Notes under the pieces: generated by a model
The model's input: the letters and a program-made list of their open reading frames with translations, nothing else
Told to the model about the DNA's origin: nothing
Database searches by the model: none
Shown: positions 1-8,254 of the stretch, piece after piece
Layout: each line of letters opens with the position of its first letter
Position numbering within the stretch: position 1 is the first letter of the stretch
Program-made: the position numbers and the translations under genes
DNA from: JAIEPT01 sp038217425
GTDB taxonomy: Bacteria; Planctomycetota; Planctomycetia; Gemmatales; Gemmataceae
DNA length: 30,800 nt
Direction: 5' to 3'
Assembly (NCBI GenBank): GCA_038217425.1
Contig: JBBQPM010000074.1
Coordinates: forward strand, 1 to 30,800

Positions 1-254
1 AACTTCATGCCAGCGACGCCTACCTGGAAATTCGGCGAGTGCTCGAAGAACACCAGTTTCAGTGGCAGCAAGGAAGCGTTTACTTCGGAGCTGCGCACGT
101 CTCGGCCGCCGACGCGATGACGGCAGTGATCGATTTGACGAGCCGGCTCGCCTGGTTCGGTTCGGCGGTGCGCGATATTCGCATGCTACGCATTGACGAA
201 CTCAACGATTTGATGCCGATGGTGCGGCGCATCGCGAAATTAAACAACGGCTGA
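1..254 (+). CDS. vapD: VapD-like endoribonuclease, C-terminal part (5' end outside window)
   Basis: The reading frame is open from base 3 to the TGA at 252-254, giving 83 residues with no start in frame near the edge, so the N-terminus lies upstream. The visible protein has the VapD hallmarks: an RRVLEEHQF helix, QQGSVYFG, then WFGSAVRDIRMLRIDELNDLM. VapD proteins are about 90-100 residues long, so only some 10-15 residues are missing. The family has a ferredoxin-like fold related to Cas2, and the Helicobacter pylori member is a ribonuclease; that activity is not shown for this protein. The catalytic aspartate expected in the first strand is outside the window. No partner gene is visible downstream. 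Family call is fairly sure; role is inferred. Confidence 0.82.
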   Translation, partial: LHASDAYLEIRRVLEEHQFQWQQGSVYFGAAHVSAADAMTAVIDLTSRLAWFGSAVRDIRMLRIDELNDLMPMVRRIAKLNNG

Positions 255-301
255 GAACGCGCCCGAATCTCTATTTCATTCGTAAAGCCCAATGGGTGAG
301 G

Positions 302-358
302 TACTCCGAACCCTTGGGATCCAACTTCCGCACGCATTGATCCCCAGGGTTCGGAGTG
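302..358. repeat. Intergenic inverted repeat (hairpin)
   Basis: Two 18-base arms at 302-319 and 341-358 are complementary apart from two positions. The left arm core is CTCCGAACCC and the right arm core is GGGTTCGGAG, around a 21-base spacer. It lies between the VapD gene and the next gene, where a terminator would fit, but there is no T-run after it. It resembles the other long intergenic hairpins in this window in style, not in sequence. Confidence 0.6.
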
Positions 359-401
359 CTCCCCCCTGGACTTAGCGGATACTTTCGTTAGGAGCAGCCG
401 A

Positions 402-980
402 ATGTTCAAAAAAGCGAGGGCTAAAGCACCAGTAGAAATACTTGCAAGACTAAATGATCGTGCGATGCCGCGGGATCGAGGTGCTTTGTATGAAGATCCG
501 CTAGATGATTTTCTCCGAACTCAGAAGTTCGGAGAAGTTACAGGAGGCGGTACTCAGTTGGGGGAAGACAACGAGATTGTGTTTTGTGACGTCGATATCG
601 AGCTTCGCGTATTCTCCAAAGTCTCAATCGAGGCGGTAAAGAGCATTCTCGAAGAACTCGGGGCACCGAAGGGATCGAAGCTTATCATCGAACCGACCGG
701 CGACGAACAGCCCTTTGGAGTCAACGAAGGTTTGGCGGTCTATTTGAATGGAACGGATTTGCCGGAAGAAGTTTACAAGACCTGCGATTCCAATTTCGTT
801 TTCCAAGAGTTCAACCGTCTACTGGGATCGGAAGGAAAGATCCACAGCCACTGGCAAGGGCCCACGGAAACCGCCCTTTACATGTACGGTCGCTCCTTCA
901 AAGCGATGAAAAGCTGTCTATTGGATTTCCTGCGCAACTACCCGCTTTGTGAACGGGCCAGAGTTGTGCAAATCGCTTAA
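402..980 (+). CDS. Hypothetical protein, A+T-richer than neighbours
   Basis: 192 residues, starting at ATG 402 behind a TAGGAG ribosome site at 389-394 (7-base spacing). No named domain is recognised with confidence. It is soluble, without signal peptide or membrane helix. The C-terminal third has HSHWQGPTETALYMYGRSF and ends YPLCERARVVQIA. That layout, an aromatic- and Gly-rich strand then a helix and a PLC..ARV end, is reminiscent of small immunity-type proteins, but this is only an impression. Base use differs from the neighbours: 421-480 has 29 G+C in 60, whereas flanking genes are clearly richer. Together with the neighbouring VapD-like gene this may be a small acquired patch. It is transcribed in the same direction as the GT87 gene 62 bases downstream. 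Confidence 0.65.
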   Translation: MFKKARAKAPVEILARLNDRAMPRDRGALYEDPLDDFLRTQKFGEVTGGGTQLGEDNEIVFCDVDIELRVFSKVSIEAVKSILEELGAPKGSKLIIEPTGDEQPFGVNEGLAVYLNGTDLPEEVYKTCDSNFVFQEFNRLLGSEGKIHSHWQGPTETALYMYGRSFKAMKSCLLDFLRNYPLCERARVVQIA

Positions 981-1042
981 AGGTTTGCCGTTGCTCGAAA
1001 TCGGTCTTTGCGTTACCTTCGGCCCATCCTGGAGGTGACCGC

Positions 1043-2329
1043 ATGGACATGGCGCCGAGCCTCACGTACTGGCTCCGACGATATCCGTATCTTCTTCCTG
1101 CTCTCCTTTGCATGATTCCCGTCAGCATCCAGGTCGCGGTGCGGGCGCAGACTACCTGGGACAATTGCTATCTGCTGGCGGCGCGCGAACTCAGCGAAGG
1201 GCGCGATCTCTACGACTTCAAGACGACCTACACTTACCCGCCGCTCATGGCCTGGCTGTGCATTCCGTTTTTGAATCTACCGCTCGTGGTCAGCCGACTG
1301 CTGATCCTGGCCGTCAGCTTCGGATTCATCGTCTACATGATCCAAAGCGCCTGGCGCCTGGCCGGGGGCAAAGATCTGACCTGGGACTCGCCCCGGCGCG
1401 AGCATGCGATCTTTTTCATCGGCCTGGCGTCGGGCGTGCTCTACGCTTACAGTTGCCTGGCGTATCTGCAAAGCGATCTCTTTATCGGATTCCTCTTGTT
1501 CGCGGGATGTCGGGCGTTCGCGGATGGCCGAACGCTCCTGTCGGCGACGCTGTTTGGCATCGCCGCGGGGGCGAAGTGTACGCCCCTCTTGTGGCTCGTC
1601 TTCTTCCTTTGGCGCCGCGAATGGCTCGGGTTCGTTTGGCTCGGCTTCGTCGCGATCGGGGTGAATTTGCTCCCGGAACTCACGTCCCCCGCCCCCGAGG
1701 GGCTTTGGCTGACGCGCTGGTTCGACCAGTACCTCGCGCCGCTCCTGGGATCGAAGCAGCGCGTCGGCGAGTGGCACAGCAATCTCATCTACAACCAGAC
1801 GATCCAGGGCGCCGTCGCCCGCAGTTTGTTCTTCGACCCGGTCTGGATCGGCACCGACCTCATGCATGTGCCGCGCGCAGAGTCGCTGGACCCGGGAATC
1901 GTCAAGAAGGTCGTGCTGGCAGGGCAGGCGCTGCTTCTGGGCGTGTGTATGCTCGGCATGCGCCGAAGACCCTCGGAGAACTCGGGAGCGCCTCGGCTTG
2001 CATTCGAGATGGCCTCGATCCTGATCCTGATGCTCCTCTTTTCGCCGATGTCGAGCAAGTATCACTTCGGCACTTTGCTGCTCGCCGGCTTCGCGCTGGG
2101 TCGAACGGCGCTCGAACAGCCCTCGCGCTGGATTCGCGGAGTCGTTGCCCTATCCCTGGTCGCCGCGGCGTTCGTGCCCAAGTTTCCCTGGGGGACGATG
2201 GTTTATTCGTACGCCCTGTGGAACAGCGTCACGGTCTGGCATGCAGCGATCTTATTGCTGGGCTGTCAGATCGTGCTTTGGCGTCCGCAAGCCGTCGCGG
2301 CGCCGACCGTGCTCTCGAAAGCAGCGTAA
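1043..2329 (+). CDS. GT87-type (DUF2029) polyprenyl-phosphate-mannose-dependent glycosyltransferase-like membrane protein
   Basis: 428 residues; ATG 1043 has a strong GGAGGTG site at 1031-1037. The protein is almost entirely membrane helices, as expected for a GT-C fold enzyme that transfers a sugar from a polyprenyl-phosphate donor on the outer side of the membrane. The first loop has TTWDNCYLL with Asp40 followed by GRDLYDF and YTYPP (residues 63-67). In family 87 an acidic residue in this loop and the Y-PP segment are typical, so Asp40 is the likely catalytic base by analogy with PimE. Later helices include FSPMSSKYHFGTLLLAGFALG near residue 340. Acceptor and sugar cannot be told from sequence. 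A long hairpin follows its stop. Confidence 0.75.
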   Translation: MDMAPSLTYWLRRYPYLLPALLCMIPVSIQVAVRAQTTWDNCYLLAARELSEGRDLYDFKTTYTYPPLMAWLCIPFLNLPLVVSRLLILAVSFGFIVYMIQSAWRLAGGKDLTWDSPRREHAIFFIGLASGVLYAYSCLAYLQSDLFIGFLLFAGCRAFADGRTLLSATLFGIAAGAKCTPLLWLVFFLWRREWLGFVWLGFVAIGVNLLPELTSPAPEGLWLTRWFDQYLAPLLGSKQRVGEWHSNLIYNQTIQGAVARSLFFDPVWIGTDLMHVPRAESLDPGIVKKVVLAGQALLLGVCMLGMRRRPSENSGAPRLAFEMASILILMLLFSPMSSKYHFGTLLLAGFALGRTALEQPSRWIRGVVALSLVAAAFVPKFPWGTMVYSYALWNSVTVWHAAILLLGCQIVLWRPQAVAAPTVLSKAA

Positions 2330-2342
2330 ATTACATTTCCCC

Positions 2343-2404
2343 TCGTAGGGCGAGCGGCCTCGCTTGCCTTCTTGTCGAGGCAAGCGAGGCCGCTTGCCCT
2401 ACGA
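2343..2404. repeat. Long intergenic inverted repeat; possible terminator after the GT87 gene
   Basis: Arms of 27 bases at 2343-2369 and 2378-2404 are complementary except for one position, with an 8-base loop. The right arm begins AGGCAAGCGAGGCCGCTTGC. There is no T-run, so if it ends transcription it would not be a classic intrinsic terminator. An alternative TTG start for the next gene falls in its loop (2372), which argues against that start. Confidence 0.8.
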
Positions 2405-2420
2405 AACCCGCCGCCGCGCC

Positions 2421-2426
2421 TACAAT
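2421..2426 (+). promoter_or_regulatory. Possible -10 element (TACAAT) for the molybdopterin operon
   Basis: TACAAT ends 33 bases before the ATG at 2459, in the short stretch between the hairpin and the ribosome site (GGAG 2447-2450). No convincing -35 box is present. The same hexamer lies at the same distance before the gene at 8804. Confidence 0.3.
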
Positions 2427-2458
2427 TCCTTCGTGGTTCATTCCGCGGAGCAGACACG

Positions 2459-4666
2459 ATGAAGACGACGGGCGGGGGCTGGGCGGCAGTCGCATACACG
2501 TTTCGAATGGCGTGGAAGGTCGGCTTCCGACGACTCTGGCAAGCCATGAGTTCCAAGAACGCCTGCAAGACCTGCGCCCTCGGCATGGGCGGGCAGGCCG
2601 GCGGCATGCGCAACGAGATGGGGCACTGGCCCGAGGTCTGCAAAAAGTCGCTGCAGGCGATGGTCGCCGACATGCAGGCGGGACTCAAGCCCGAGTTCTT
2701 CGAAAAATACAGCATCGCTCAGCTCAAGACCCTCTCGCCGCGCGAACTCGAATGGTGCGGCCGACTCACCCAGCCTCTCATCGCTCGGCCCGGCGACACC
2801 CACTACCGCCCGATCTCCTGGGACGACGCCTTGGCCCGCATCGCTTCGCAGTGGAAATCCAACGACCCCGACCGCACCTTCTTCTACGCCAGCGGCCGAG
2901 CGTCGAATGAAGCCGCGTTTCTGCTGCAACTCTTCGCCCGGCTCTACGGCACCAACTTCGTCAATAATTGCTCGTACTACTGCCATCAGGCGAGCGGCGT
3001 CGGACTCACCGATTCGCTCGGCTCCAGCACCGCGACGCTCAGCCTCGAAGACGTCGAGGGAGCCGACCTCTTCTTCTTGATCGGCGGCAACCCGGCGTCG
3101 AACCATCCGCGCCTCATGCGCACGCTGATGAACATCAACCGCGCCGGCGGCAGTACCATCGTCATCAACCCCGTCCGCGAAGTCGGGCTCGTCAACTTCA
3201 GCGTCCCCTCCGACGTCCGCAGTCTCTTCTTCGGCTCGAAGATCGCGAGTCTCTACGTGCAGCCGCACATCGGCGGCGACATGGCGGTCCTCGCCGGCGT
3301 CGCCAAGTACGTCCTGGAACGGGGCGCCGTCAACACGCCGTTCGTCACCGAAGCGAGCGAGGGCTTCGACGCGTACGCCGCCCACATCCGTGCGCTGTCG
3401 TGGGAAGAGATCGAAACCTCCGGCGGCGTGCCCCGCGACGTCATCCGCCAAATCGCCGACCTTTATTGCAAGGCCAAGAACGTCGTCTTCGGCTGGACCA
3501 TGGGCATCACGCACCACACGCACGGCGTCGCCAACGTACAGTCGATCGTCAACCTCGCCCTCCTGCGCGGCATGGTCGGCAGGCCCAAGGCCGGACTGCT
3601 CCCCATCCGCGGACATTCCAACGTCCAGGGCGTCGGCTCCATGGGCGTCGTTCCCAACCTCAAGGCTCAGGTGCTCGACAATCTTGAGAAATATCTCGAC
3701 GTGAAGCTGCCGAGATCGCCGGGCCTCGACACCATGGCCTGCATGGACGCGGCCGACGAAGGACGTGTCAACTCCGCGTTCTGCCTGGGGGGCAACCTCT
3801 TCGGCAGCAATCCCGACGCGAACTTCGCCCACCAAGCACTGGCGAAACTCGACCTCATCACCTACGTCAATACCACGCTCAACACGGGACACGCCTGGGG
3901 CCTGGGCAAGGAGACGCTCATCCTGCCCGCCATGGCGCGCGACGAGGAACCGGAGCCGACCACGCAAGAATCGATGTTCAACTTCGTCCGGCTCTCCGAC
4001 GGCGGCCAGGTGCGCTTGCAGGGTCCGCGCAGCGAAGTCGATCTTATCGCCAGTCTCGCCGGCGCCGTCGTCGGCAATCTCCCCAGGGTCGACTGGACCG
4101 GGCTCAAACGCCACTGCCACGTCCGCGAACTCATCGCCGGCATCATCCCCGGCTACGAACAGGCGGCGACCATCGAGCAAACCAAGAAAGAGTTCCACAT
4201 CCCGGGCCGACTCCTGCACACGCCCAAATTCCCGACCGCGAGCGGCAAGGCGAAGTTCGTCGTTCGACCGTTGCCGCACGTGACGCAGGCCGAGAATCAA
4301 CTGCGCATGATGACGGTCCGCTCGGAGGGGCAGTTCAACACCGTCGTCTATGAAGAGGAAGACATCTACCGCAACCAGGATCGCCGGGACATTATCCTCA
4401 TGAACGCCGGCGATATCGAGCGGCTGGGGCTGAAGGTCGACCAGCGCGTGGTCATTCGCAGTTCGGCGGGCGTCATGCGGAACATCCTGGTGCGACCCTA
4501 CGACATTCGGGCCGGGAGTTCGCTCATGTACTATCCCGAGGCGAACGTGCTCGTGCCCAAGACGCTCGATCCGCAGTCCAAGACGCCCGCGTTCAAGAAC
4601 GTGCTCATCACGCTCGAGGCCGACGTGCCGGCGGAGACGCGCCGTTCGCTGGCGCTGGTCCAGTGA
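2459..4666 (+). CDS. FdhF/YdeP-family molybdopterin oxidoreductase
   Basis: 735 residues from ATG 2459, preceded by GGAG at 2447-2450. A longer frame begins with TTG at 2372 inside a hairpin loop and is rejected. The protein follows E. coli YdeP along its length: GWAAVAYTFRMAWK, a CxxC at Cys36/Cys39, GRLTQPL, HYRPISWDDAL, ASGRASNEAAFLLQLFARL, NCSYYCHQASGVGL, GGNPASNHPRLM and INPVREVGL. Cys175 (in YYCHQAS) aligns with the Sec/Cys that binds molybdenum in formate dehydrogenase H. The canonical N-terminal four-cysteine iron-sulfur motif is not complete, as in YdeP. The C-terminal molybdopterin-dinucleotide binding domain is present (about 620-735). The substrate is unknown; formate is possible but unproven. 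Its stop overlaps the FwdB-like start, so the two are probably co-translated. Confidence 0.88.
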   Translation: MKTTGGGWAAVAYTFRMAWKVGFRRLWQAMSSKNACKTCALGMGGQAGGMRNEMGHWPEVCKKSLQAMVADMQAGLKPEFFEKYSIAQLKTLSPRELEWCGRLTQPLIARPGDTHYRPISWDDALARIASQWKSNDPDRTFFYASGRASNEAAFLLQLFARLYGTNFVNNCSYYCHQASGVGLTDSLGSSTATLSLEDVEGADLFFLIGGNPASNHPRLMRTLMNINRAGGSTIVINPVREVGLVNFSVPSDVRSLFFGSKIASLYVQPHIGGDMAVLAGVAKYVLERGAVNTPFVTEASEGFDAYAAHIRALSWEEIETSGGVPRDVIRQIADLYCKAKNVVFGWTMGITHHTHGVANVQSIVNLALLRGMVGRPKAGLLPIRGHSNVQGVGSMGVVPNLKAQVLDNLEKYLDVKLPRSPGLDTMACMDAADEGRVNSAFCLGGNLFGSNPDANFAHQALAKLDLITYVNTTLNTGHAWGLGKETLILPAMARDEEPEPTTQESMFNFVRLSDGGQVRLQGPRSEVDLIASLAGAVVGNLPRVDWTGLKRHCHVRELIAGIIPGYEQAATIEQTKKEFHIPGRLLHTPKFPTASGKAKFVVRPLPHVTQAENQLRMMTVRSEGQFNTVVYEEEDIYRNQDRRDIILMNAGDIERLGLKVDQRVVIRSSAGVMRNILVRPYDIRAGSSLMYYPEANVLVPKTLDPQSKTPAFKNVLITLEADVPAETRRSLALVQ

Positions 4667-5916
4667 CGGGCGCCTACGAGAACGTCGCCTGCACCGTATG
4701 CGGGTGCGTCTGCGACGACCTGCGCGTCACCGTGGAGAACCAGCAGGTCGTGCAACTTCAGAACGCGTGTCCGCTCGCAGAGCCGTGGTTTCAGAGGCTC
4801 GAGCAACTTCGGCCCACGGTCGCGGAGATCGACGGCCGGGAGGTTCCGCTTGAACGGGCCCTGGACCGCGCCGCCGAGATCTTGCAGAAATCGCGTTCGC
4901 CGGTCATCTACGGTCTTTCGCGCAGCAGCACCGAAGGCCAGCGCGCCGCGGTCGCCCTCGCCGACCGGTTGGGCGCGAGCATCGACACCACCGCTTCGCT
5001 GTGCCATGCTCCCTCCGTGCTCGCGCTCGAAGAGTCGGGCGAATCGACGTGCACGCTGGGCGAAATCAAGAATCGCGCCGACCTCGTCATCTTCTGGGGC
5101 TGCGATCCGCTCACCTCCCATCCGCGCCATCTCGAACGCTACTCCGTCGATCCCCGCGGCGAGTTTACTCCCGAGGGTCGTAGCGGACGCACCGTCGTCG
5201 TCGTCGATTCGGCGCCCTCCGCGACCTCCGCCATGGCCGACGTCTTTCTCCAGATCGACGCCAACCGGGACTTCGAGGCCCTGTGGACGCTTCGCGCCCT
5301 CGTGCATGGCCACGACGTCCCCGCGACCCCCGTGCTCGTCGATCTCGCCCGGCGCATGAAGGCGTGCCGTTTCGGCATCGTCTTCTTCGGCGTCGGTCTC
5401 AGCATGCAGGAACTGGGACATCGCGTCGTCGAAGCCCTGCTTCGACTCACTTCCGAACTCAACGACTACGCACGTTTCTACGCGCGCCGAATGCGCGTGC
5501 AGGGGGACGTCACCGGAGCCGATAGCGTCCTCGCCTGGCAGACCGGCTACCCCTTTAGCGTCAACCTCGCACGCGGCTATCCCCGCTACAACCCCGGCGA
5601 ATTCTCCGCACACGAAATGATCCTCCGCGGCGAAGCCGACGCCCTCGTGCTCGTCGGCAGCGAAGGCGTCGAACGCTTCTCCGCGGAGGCGTGCGCCCGA
5701 CTGAACGATCTGCCGACCATCGTGCTTGACTATCCGCACTGCGACACCCCCCTGTCACCGACCGTGCGTTTCACCACCGCGATTTACGGCGTGCACCGGC
5801 CCGGCACCGTCTACCGCATGGACGAAGTGCCGATCCCGCTGAGCGCGTTTCTCACGTCGACGCTGCCCACCGACGCGGACATTTTGGGAGGCATTCACGC
5901 GAGGCTCGGGCCATGA
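4663..5916 (+). CDS. fhcB: Formylmethanofuran dehydrogenase subunit B-like protein (FwdB/FhcB)
   Basis: 417 residues; a GTG start at 4663 overlaps the previous stop in GTGA, with no strong ribosome site, which suggests translational coupling. The N-terminus CTVCGCVCDDL gives Cys10, Cys13, Cys17 and, further on, Cys36, the spacing of the FwdB [4Fe-4S] site. TTASLCHAPS places Cys114 where archaeal FwdB ligates tungsten or molybdenum. In archaea FwdB reduces CO2 to formate within the Fwd complex. In methylotrophs and planctomycetes the related Fhc complex works in the tetrahydromethanopterin C1 pathway. No fhcA, fhcC or fhcD is in this window, so the gene is separated from its usual partners, or they lie elsewhere. 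Length matches the family. The symbol reflects bacterial usage; the activity is inferred. Confidence 0.85.
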   Translation: MTGAYENVACTVCGCVCDDLRVTVENQQVVQLQNACPLAEPWFQRLEQLRPTVAEIDGREVPLERALDRAAEILQKSRSPVIYGLSRSSTEGQRAAVALADRLGASIDTTASLCHAPSVLALEESGESTCTLGEIKNRADLVIFWGCDPLTSHPRHLERYSVDPRGEFTPEGRSGRTVVVVDSAPSATSAMADVFLQIDANRDFEALWTLRALVHGHDVPATPVLVDLARRMKACRFGIVFFGVGLSMQELGHRVVEALLRLTSELNDYARFYARRMRVQGDVTGADSVLAWQTGYPFSVNLARGYPRYNPGEFSAHEMILRGEADALVLVGSEGVERFSAEACARLNDLPTIVLDYPHCDTPLSPTVRFTTAIYGVHRPGTVYRMDEVPIPLSAFLTSTLPTDADILGGIHARLGP

Positions 5917-8189
5917 CGACGGAGTTCCTCACGCTCCGCGGCCTGCGCCTCCATAACCTGCGCGGCGTCGACGTGCAGTTCCCGCTCGGGCAGCTTACCG
6001 TCGTCTCCGGCGTCAGCGGCGCTGGCAAGACGAGCCTCGTCTTCGACGCCCTGTACGCCGAGGCGCAGCGGCGTTATCTGCAGAGCTTCTCGGTCTACAC
6101 CCGGCAATTTCTGGAACGCTTCGACCAGCCCGACGCTGACGAGATCGGCGACCTCCCTCCCGCCGTCGCCTTCGACCGCCGACCGCTGCAGGCGGGCCCC
6201 CGGGCCACGCTCGGGTCGGTCGCAGAGATTTTCGACTATCTGCGCCTGATCTTCGCCCGCGCGGGAGTCATGCACTGTCTGAAGTGCGGGCAACCGGTTC
6301 GGCCGCAGCGCACCAGCGACGTCCTCGAACACATTCGCACGCTGGCAACCGGGACGCGTTTTCTGCTCGGCTTCCCCGCGGAACTCGATGAGAAGTCGCT
6401 GCTCGAAGAGGGGTTCGTGCGGGTCTGGTCGGATGGCCAGGTATTGCGGCTCGGGCAGGACGCGCTTCCGCCCGGGAAAACGCTGGTGATCGTCGATCGC
6501 CTGGAAGTCGGCAAGCTCGACGAGTTGCGCCTGAGCGAGGCGGCGGAGACCGCGTTCGCTCGCGGCCAGGACCGGTTGGCGATTGTCGTCGAGAACGTCG
6601 TGACGTCGTTCGACCGCCGGCGCGTCTGTCCCCGTTGCGAACTCCCGTATCCCCCGCTCGAGCCGCGTCTATTCGACGTCGGCGATCCCGCCGGCGCGTG
6701 CCCGACGTGTCACGGCACCGGCGCCGTCGGCAAGATCCCCGCAGTCTGTCCCGCGTGCCACGGCCTGCGCTGGAACGACGCCGCTCGGACCGTGCGCTAC
6801 CGGGGCCAGTCGATCGCCGATCTGGCGCAGACGCGGCTGGATCAATTGCGTTTCGAGGATGAACCTCCGGAATTGACGCAGATCGCCGAGCAGATCCGGT
6901 TGCGGCTTGCGTTCCTCATCGATGTCGGCGTGGGCAACTTGTCGCTGGGCCGGGCGTGGGAGACGTTGTCGTCCGGCGAGCAGCAGCGCGTGCGGCTCAC
7001 GCGTCTGTTCGCCGCACCGCTACACGGGGCGCTCTACGTTTTCGAGGAACCCTCGGCGGGTCTGGATCCGGATTCGGCACAGCGCATCTGGCGGCAGCTC
7101 GAAAAATTGCGCGACGCGGGCAACACGCTGGTCGTGATCGAGCATCGTCCAGGGTGGATCGCCGCCGCCGACTGGGTCGTCGATCTCGGCCCCGGCGCCG
7201 GCGAAGAAGGCGGTCGCGTCGTCTACCAGGGCCCGCCGAGCGGATTGGCGGACGTCAAAGAATCCGTGACGGCGACCTTTCTCGGCGACGAGGAGACCGA
7301 ACCGCATACGCCCCGAAAGCCCAACGGACTACTGTATTTGCACGACGGTGAAAGAGCCTACGAATTTCCGCTCGGCGTCCTCTGCGTCGTCGCCGGGCCC
7401 AGCGGTTCGGGGAAGACGACGCTCGTACGACGCAAGCTTTACCCCGCGCTCGCCCAACGGCTCGGCAAGAAGTCGGCCGAAACCACGACCTGCACGCTGC
7501 AAACGACCGCCCGCCTCGAGGACGTCGTCCTCATGGATCAGGAACCGCTCGCCCGCACGGCCCGCAGCAACCCGGCGACCTACCTCAAAATCTTCGACGA
7601 CATCCGCGCCGTCTTCGCCGAGACCAGCGAGGCCCGCTTGCGCAATCTCGACGCCGGCGCGTTCAGTTTTAATCAGCCGGGGGGGCGTTGCGAAGCCTGC
7701 CAGGGCCAGGGGACGCTGAGCGTCGATATGCAGTTCCTCGCCGACGTCGCGATGACCTGTCCCGAGTGCCTCGGCAGCCGATTCCAGGCGAACATCCTCG
7801 CCGTCAAAGTGCGTGGCCTATCGATCGCGGAGGTGCTCGACCTCACGGTGCGCGAGGCGTTTCGCTTCTTCCGCGCCCAGCGAGCGCTGGAGCGCCGGCT
7901 CAAATGGTTGCTCGACGTCGGACTCGAGTATCTTCGGTTGGGGCAGCCGCTCGAGACGCTTTCCGGCGGCGAAGCCCAGCGCCTCAAACTCGCTGCTCAC
8001 CTCGCCGTCAGCCGCAAGGCGGGATGCCTGTTCTTGCTGCTCAAACCGACGATCGGCCTGCATCCGCAAGACGTCGTGCAGTTACTCAACTGCCTGGAAC
8101 GGTTGCTGGAGATGGGACATTCGCTGATCGTGGTCGAGTCGTCGCCGATGGTGCTGGCGCGGGCGGATCGGGTCATCGAGGCGAACTGA
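5913..8189 (+). CDS. Short UvrA-like ABC ATPase with degenerate second nucleotide-binding site
   Basis: 758 residues against about 940 for UvrA; ATG 5913 overlaps the fhcB stop (ATGA). The order is UvrA-like: Walker A GVSGAGKTS (33-41), YAEAQRRYLQSFSVYTRQFL, a UvrB-binding-like region (about 120-235), zinc cysteines CPRC (239-242) and CPTC (263-266), then CPAC (279-282). In UvrA more than 100 residues separate these last two, so the insertion domain is missing. Site I keeps an altered signature LSSGEQQR, FEEPSAGLD and VIEH. Site II has Walker A GPSGSGKTT, zinc motif GGRCEAC and a good signature LSGGEAQR. Its Walker B has Leu710-Lys711 for Asp-Glu, and Ser743 replaces the switch histidine. It is probably a UvrA paralogue not acting in classic nucleotide excision repair; its place in a redox-gene operon is unexplained. 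Confidence 0.88.
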   Translation: MTTEFLTLRGLRLHNLRGVDVQFPLGQLTVVSGVSGAGKTSLVFDALYAEAQRRYLQSFSVYTRQFLERFDQPDADEIGDLPPAVAFDRRPLQAGPRATLGSVAEIFDYLRLIFARAGVMHCLKCGQPVRPQRTSDVLEHIRTLATGTRFLLGFPAELDEKSLLEEGFVRVWSDGQVLRLGQDALPPGKTLVIVDRLEVGKLDELRLSEAAETAFARGQDRLAIVVENVVTSFDRRRVCPRCELPYPPLEPRLFDVGDPAGACPTCHGTGAVGKIPAVCPACHGLRWNDAARTVRYRGQSIADLAQTRLDQLRFEDEPPELTQIAEQIRLRLAFLIDVGVGNLSLGRAWETLSSGEQQRVRLTRLFAAPLHGALYVFEEPSAGLDPDSAQRIWRQLEKLRDAGNTLVVIEHRPGWIAAADWVVDLGPGAGEEGGRVVYQGPPSGLADVKESVTATFLGDEETEPHTPRKPNGLLYLHDGERAYEFPLGVLCVVAGPSGSGKTTLVRRKLYPALAQRLGKKSAETTTCTLQTTARLEDVVLMDQEPLARTARSNPATYLKIFDDIRAVFAETSEARLRNLDAGAFSFNQPGGRCEACQGQGTLSVDMQFLADVAMTCPECLGSRFQANILAVKVRGLSIAEVLDLTVREAFRFFRAQRALERRLKWLLDVGLEYLRLGQPLETLSGGEAQRLKLAAHLAVSRKAGCLFLLLKPTIGLHPQDVVQLLNCLERLLEMGHSLIVVESSPMVLARADRVIEAN

Positions 8190-8254
8190 CCGGCATCGTG
8201 TTTGCTTTTCCCTTCCGGGAGTCTACCAATGGGGCAACACTCGGAGAGCTTCTC

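Noticed and set aside
1108..2910. 600-residue open frame on the plus strand
   Set aside because: It overlaps the GT87 and YdeP-like genes in another frame, is very rich in Arg, Ala and Pro and has no domain; it is a shadow of GC-rich codons.
2438..4300. 620-residue open frame on the minus strand
   Set aside because: It is antisense to the molybdopterin gene, composed of Asp, Val, Gly and Ala runs, and shows no family motif.
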